64,000 bases of DNA. It comes from Puniceicoccaceae bacterium. Lineage in GTDB: Bacteria > Verrucomicrobiota > Verrucomicrobiia > Opitutales > Coraliomargaritaceae. The notes beneath the pieces were generated by a model. It made no database searches. It was not told where the DNA came from and worked only from the letters and a program-made list of their open reading frames with translations. Numbering within the stretch: position 1 is the stretch's first letter; every line of letters starts with the position of its first letter. The translations under genes were made by a program, and so were the position numbers. The stretch is taken from contig JAGYJE010000006.1 of assembly GCA_018402305.1 (NCBI GenBank), forward strand, positions 62,001 to 126,000, in the 5' to 3' direction. Below are positions 60,750-64,000 of the stretch, piece by piece.

Positions 60750-61535
60750 TCAGCCGGCTCCCTCTCCAGCGCTTCGCCGATTCCACCCGACACAGTCCTC
60801 GTAGCGTACGCCCGCTCCGCCAAATAGATCCAGAGCGCTCCCAATCGTTAAATCAACGCGACCACCGCTGAGACTTTCGACCTGACCCAGAGCCGCCAGC
60901 GTCTGCGCGCCCCCTGCGTACGTCACCGGCCGCGGCGCATGTTGACCCAAAAACACCACCAGCTCAGCGTCAATCCCCGCACATTGGCCTTCAACATCGG
61001 CGGCATGCACTAAAAATTCGGCACAGGACCCGGAAAGTCTCTCCAGCACCTCTGCTGTCAACCCGAGGTTCGTCAGAGTCTGCCAACGATTCATTGCAAT
61101 CACCCACCCGCCAGCGACCGCCCGACAGCTCAAGTCGATCACAATCCGCTCAGCGCCAATTGCGGCGACGAGCGCATCCAGCCGTTCGGCAAGAAAGCTG
61201 CCCTCACTATCAAATAACCATGAAGTGACAATAACATGGCTGGCACCGGCCTCAAGCCACTCCCTCGCGTTACCGGGATGGATTCCACCGCCAACCTGCA
61301 AGCCCCCCGGATAAATGGAGAGTGCCTCCCGCGCCGCAGTGTCGTTGCCGGGCCCCAACTTAATGACGTGCCCCCCAAGCAAGGCATCTCGACGATAGAT
61401 TTCGGCATAATAGCCCGCGGAATGCACACTCACGAAATTGGTTTGGAGCCCGTTGCCCTCATCACTCATGCTGGAACCCACAAGCTGTTTAACTTGGCCA
61501 TGATGAAGATCAATGCACGGACGGAATTTCGTCAT
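60750..61535 (-). CDS. hisA: eukaryotic-type HisA isomerase (HIS6-like)
   Basis: Fourth step of histidine synthesis: isomerises ProFAR to PRFAR. The 261-residue TIM-barrel product reads like yeast HIS6 from end to end. It opens with MTKFRPCIDLHHGQVKQLVG, then TNFVSVHSAGYYAEIYRRD, GGHVIKLGPGNDTAAREAL and LQVGGGIHPGNAREWLEAGASHVIVTSWLF. IVIDLSCR, AMNRWQTLTNL, EFLVHAADVEGQCAGID, YAGGAQTLAAL and DLTIGSALDLFGG complete it. Bacterial HisA has DxxxGxxVRLxxG at the start and quite different spacing. The catalytic aspartates are the D of CIDLHHG and of HAADVEG. No other his gene is nearby. Confidence 0.95.
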   Translation of the reverse strand: MTKFRPCIDLHHGQVKQLVGSSMSDEGNGLQTNFVSVHSAGYYAEIYRRDALLGGHVIKLGPGNDTAAREALSIYPGGLQVGGGIHPGNAREWLEAGASHVIVTSWLFDSEGSFLAERLDALVAAIGAERIVIDLSCRAVAGGWVIAMNRWQTLTNLGLTAEVLERLSGSCAEFLVHAADVEGQCAGIDAELVVFLGQHAPRPVTYAGGAQTLAALGQVESLSGGRVDLTIGSALDLFGGAGVRYEDCVGWNRRSAGEGAG

Positions 61536-61677
61536 AAAACGGCATTGCGCTCAATCAAACAAGGCTGGCAAGAATAATCAGCCAAAAGGAAAAAAATGCT
61601 TGAACCCGGCAGGCATCGAAGCATCCTTGGTTGAGACTCCCACAACACCAATTATCACTACCAATCAGGATTTTACT

Positions 61678-63099
61678 ATGAAACACGCTTCATCCAACTC
61701 GCCCGCAAGTCATATTTCTACTTCATCCGCTTCATCCACTCCCTTCCGTTCCTCCCTCTTTCCTTTTTTCAAGTTTGGGCTCGCAGGCGCGACGATGCTC
61801 CCGGCTTTGATCGCAGTTGTCTTGTCAGCCGTCTTGCCAGCCGTCTTGCCAGCCGTCATTCCAGGAGCTATCCCAGGGCTACATGCACAATCACCTGCTG
61901 CGGTCGAGGCTCTCGACGCCACAGAGTCCTCCACAGAGTCCTCCACAGAGTCCTCCACAGAGTCCTCCACCCCGGGTGCCATTGATGCTGAAACCCTGCA
62001 AGCAATCGCAGCGGGAGACGAGGCCGCAGTGGCCAGTGCACTCGCTGCGCTGGGAGCTGACGCTGGTGACGCCGCTAGCTTCGCCGCCGCGGTGAATGCA
62101 ATCATTACACAGGTTCAAGCTTCTGGTTTCGCCGCGCAGTCGACCTCTGAAATCAGCCAGCTTACGTTCGCGCTCGGTGCCGGCAGCACCCGTTTCGCTG
62201 CGGCATCCGCGCGGGCACGGCGGGCACGGCCGCAGCCGACGTCACGGAGCGGATCAGCTTGGCTGCCAATGCAGCCGCTACAGCGACATTTGAGGCGTCC
62301 TCGGGCGCCAATGCGACCAGCGAATCCCTCGCTGCTTCAGTCAGCGGATTTATCGCCGGTTCGGCAAAAACCGCGTTGGAACTCAATCTCGACAAAAAGG
62401 TCGTGACCGGAACCTCCTCCGCCGGCGGTGCCAGTGTGACCCGCTTTGCCGCGCTCATTGGCGCGGATGCCGAACAGACGACTCAAATTGTAAAGGATGC
62501 CGCCTCGGCTACCGCGGCTGCCATCGCCTCAGCCACCGCTGCGGTCACCCCAGAAGCCGAGGTCCGGCAAACCACCGAAGGGGCTTCCATTGTTGGATTT
62601 ATTACAGGCGCTGCAAAAACGGCCAGCGAAAATAACATGGACGTCGCTTCGTTGACAAATGCTGCGGCATCGGGCTCCTCCCAAGGTGCTGTTTTGGCCG
62701 CCGCCGCATCGGGTTCTAACCCACGGCGGCGGCCGCCCAAACCGCGGCCGCTGGAGCTGCTCAAGGCGCCGTTGAAGCTGCTGAGGCAATTGGAATGGAT
62801 CCGCTGTCACGGTGCAAGCAGCTGCGGCAGGCTCCGCGAACAGGTGCCGCAGGGCGACTCAAGCAGGCCTTTCCGCGGCAGCAACCGCGGCCGTCTCTGC
62901 GGCCTCTTCATCTGGTTCGCAACAAGGCGCAGCAGCAGGGGCGGCCAACACTGGTATCAATCCGAGCTCTGTTATTGACGCGGCGGCGGAAGGTGCGGGC
63001 GAAGGAGATGGTGGAGGCGAACCCACCTTTACCCCTCCACCCGTAATCACGCCAGAAGACGGTGATATCATTGTGGTGAGTCCGGAATCTGGCAGCTAA
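61678..63099 (+). pseudogene. alanine-rich exported protein broken by three frameshifts
   Basis: Unrecognised protein read in three frames. From ATG 61678 a signal-like region (FFKFGLAGATMLPALIAVVLSAVLP) is followed by an ESST repeat and an Ala-rich helical part (residues about 100-180). At about 62195-62215 the sense moves by -1 (resuming AGTAGTAAADVTERIS). At about 62700-62720 it moves by -1 again (PTAAAAAQTAAAAGAAQGAVEAAEA). At about 62790-62815 it moves by -1 a third time, returning to the original frame up to the stop at 63099 (VSPESGS). Internal repeats such as GFIAGSAKTALELNLD and GFITGAAKTASENNMD show it was one repetitive coding region. Either a decaying gene or uncorrected sequence errors. 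Confidence 0.7.
61819..61968 (+). repeat. two 12-bp tandem repeats inside the alanine-rich gene
   Basis: GTCTTGYCAGCC occurs three times at 61819-61854, encoding VLPA. ACAGAGTCCTCC occurs four times at 61921-61968, encoding TESS. Both keep the reading frame, so copy-number changes would lengthen or shorten the protein without breaking it. Confidence 0.92.
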
Positions 63100-63312
63100 A
63101 TTCGCCTGCAATTTCAGTTTTCTGGGCCGGCCCATGGCCACTCACAACCGGCTTCTGGCCGAGCTTCAGTCAGTTCCAGCTCCTGCCCCTGTGCAACTGG
63201 CAGTCCATGGGTGCTGAAACCTCCCTACTGTGCCTCGGTTAGAGCACTACCCCCTCCGGAGTACTGCATCAGTTAGCTGGGGCTTCTTTTTCTTGAATCA
63301 CTTTGCGGCGAC
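63100..63312. other. 213-base intergenic region, nothing identified
   Basis: Between the broken alanine-rich gene and the permease gene. I see no coding sequence, tRNA or clear promoter; a GGCCGGCCCATGGCC palindromic stretch (about 63125-63139) is the only structure. Confidence 0.5.
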
Positions 63313-64000
63313 ATGCGCTATCTTGCAATCGTTTCAGCCATCTGGGCTTTTTCCTTTGGTCTCATTGGCAATACGCTGAATGGAATCGATCCGTTTTTTA
63401 TTGCCACGGCCCGGCTTGCGATTGCCAGTCTACTCTTCCTGCCCTTCCTTCGCTTTTCTGCAATGCCTTCGGGCTGTCATCTCAAATTGATCGCTTGCGG
63501 TGGATTGCAGTTTGGCCTGATGTCGGTGTGCTATCTCAAAGCGTTCCAGTACATCCCCTCGCATCTGGTTGCGCTCTTTTCGATTCTCACACCTGTCTAC
63601 GTCATTCTTGTTCACGAACTGCGGGAGCGCCGTTTCAACCCCCGCTTGCTCTACCCTCCTCTTCTTTCTGTTTTGGGAGCGGCCATTATCAACGGCCAAG
63701 CCAGTCCCGCGGGCTCCATTTGGAGAGGCTTCCTTCTGATGCAAATTGCCGGCTTGTTTTTTGCGATTGGCCAGGTTGGCTATCGTGGATGGAAGCGTCG
63801 CCATCCTGAAACCAAAGATCATCAGGTTTTCGCCCTTCTCTTGATAGGCGGCTTCCTCGTGGCTGCCCCCGCCAGTGGCTTCTTTAGCGATTGGTCTGCG
63901 GTCCGCCTGGAAAGCCAACAACTCGCGGTCCTGGTTTACCTTGGTAGCATTGCCTCCGGACTCGGTTTTTTTCTCTGGAACAAAGGTGCCGCCCTCACTC
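63313..64000 (+). CDS. EamA/DMT-family permease (C-terminus cut by window edge)
   Basis: First 229 codons of a drug/metabolite-type transporter. ATG 63313 (MRYLAIVSAIWAFSFGLIGNTLNGIDPFFIATARLAIASLLFLPFL) starts the first EamA repeat. GGLQFGLMSVCYLKAFQYIPSHLVALFSILTPVYVILVHELRERR is the typical mid-section. A second repeat follows (WRGFLLMQIAGLFFAIGQVGYRGWKRR) and continues beyond the edge. About seven hydrophobic segments are visible; ten are expected. Substrate unknown. Confidence 0.92.
   Translation, partial: MRYLAIVSAIWAFSFGLIGNTLNGIDPFFIATARLAIASLLFLPFLRFSAMPSGCHLKLIACGGLQFGLMSVCYLKAFQYIPSHLVALFSILTPVYVILVHELRERRFNPRLLYPPLLSVLGAAIINGQASPAGSIWRGFLLMQIAGLFFAIGQVGYRGWKRRHPETKDHQVFALLLIGGFLVAAPASGFFSDWSAVRLESQQLAVLVYLGSIASGLGFFLWNKGAALT

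Noticed and set aside
61819..61968. Possible CRISPR-like repeat array
   Set aside because: Units are 12 bases, directly adjacent, without spacers, and in coding frame.

Overview
The window looks like part of a chromosome from a Gram-negative member of the PVC group, most likely a marine Verrucomicrobium of the class Opitutae (Puniceicoccales/Coraliomargarita-like). This is inferred from family content, not from a search. The evidence is a fused LpxC-FabZ, a very large GreA-domain protein of the kind known from Chlamydiae and Verrucomicrobia, lipopolysaccharide genes (lpxA, lpxK, kdsB), an EpsI-type exosortase-associated protein and moderately high GC. Coding density is high and there are no gene-free stretches over 300 bases. 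I saw no rRNA, tRNA or CRISPR array.

Layout. 1-9.5 kb: aspS (cut by the left edge), a small anchored protein, an atypical Fur protein with a 21-bp tandem repeat upstream, a Tat-exported alkaline phosphatase, polyphosphate kinase, a TonB-dependent receptor and a glycine-zipper lipoprotein. 9.6-15.1 kb: a TolQ/ExbB-like channel, two paralogous ExbD-like membrane proteins carrying von Willebrand A (vWA) domains, and a Ski2-like helicase; this is the best candidate for a little-described system. 15.1-19.4 kb: the giant GreA-like protein, an rRNA m5C methyltransferase and a frameshifted REP-associated transposase. 19.5-24.3 kb: a Fur-family regulator followed by sufC-sufB-sufD-sufT for Fe-S cluster assembly. 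24.4-36.3 kb: lipid A genes, a HAD phosphatase, DUF502 and RecO-like proteins, an SBF-type transporter, RF3, RsmI and a translationally coupled NfeD-NfeD-flotillin operon.

36.4-46.2 kb: a REPIN-like double hairpin, an aldose epimerase, a four-helix-bundle (S23/IVP) gene bracketed by inverted arrays of a GGGATRCGGGAT-type repeat, trkA-trkH potassium uptake, an adenylate-kinase-like protein, lpxK and topoisomerase III. 46.2-53.6 kb: gmd-fcl for GDP-fucose with a divergent AraC/LacI-hybrid regulator, nrdR, trpG, trpB, kdsB and a rhodanese. 53.6-57.3 kb: a FecR-like protein, an O-antigen ligase with TPRs and an EpsI-like protein, suggesting exopolysaccharide export. 57.4-64 kb: glnB-amtB for ammonium uptake, an AI-2E family permease, a eukaryotic-type HisA, an alanine-rich secreted protein broken by three frameshifts, and a DMT-family permease cut by the right edge.

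Together the genes describe a free-living cell that stores and scavenges phosphate (ppk, phosphatase), controls iron and Fe-S assembly through two Fur paralogues, senses nitrogen through PII/AmtB and makes a fucose-containing surface polysaccharide. Traces of REP/RAYT and repeat-flanked small genes are the main signs of genome plasticity.
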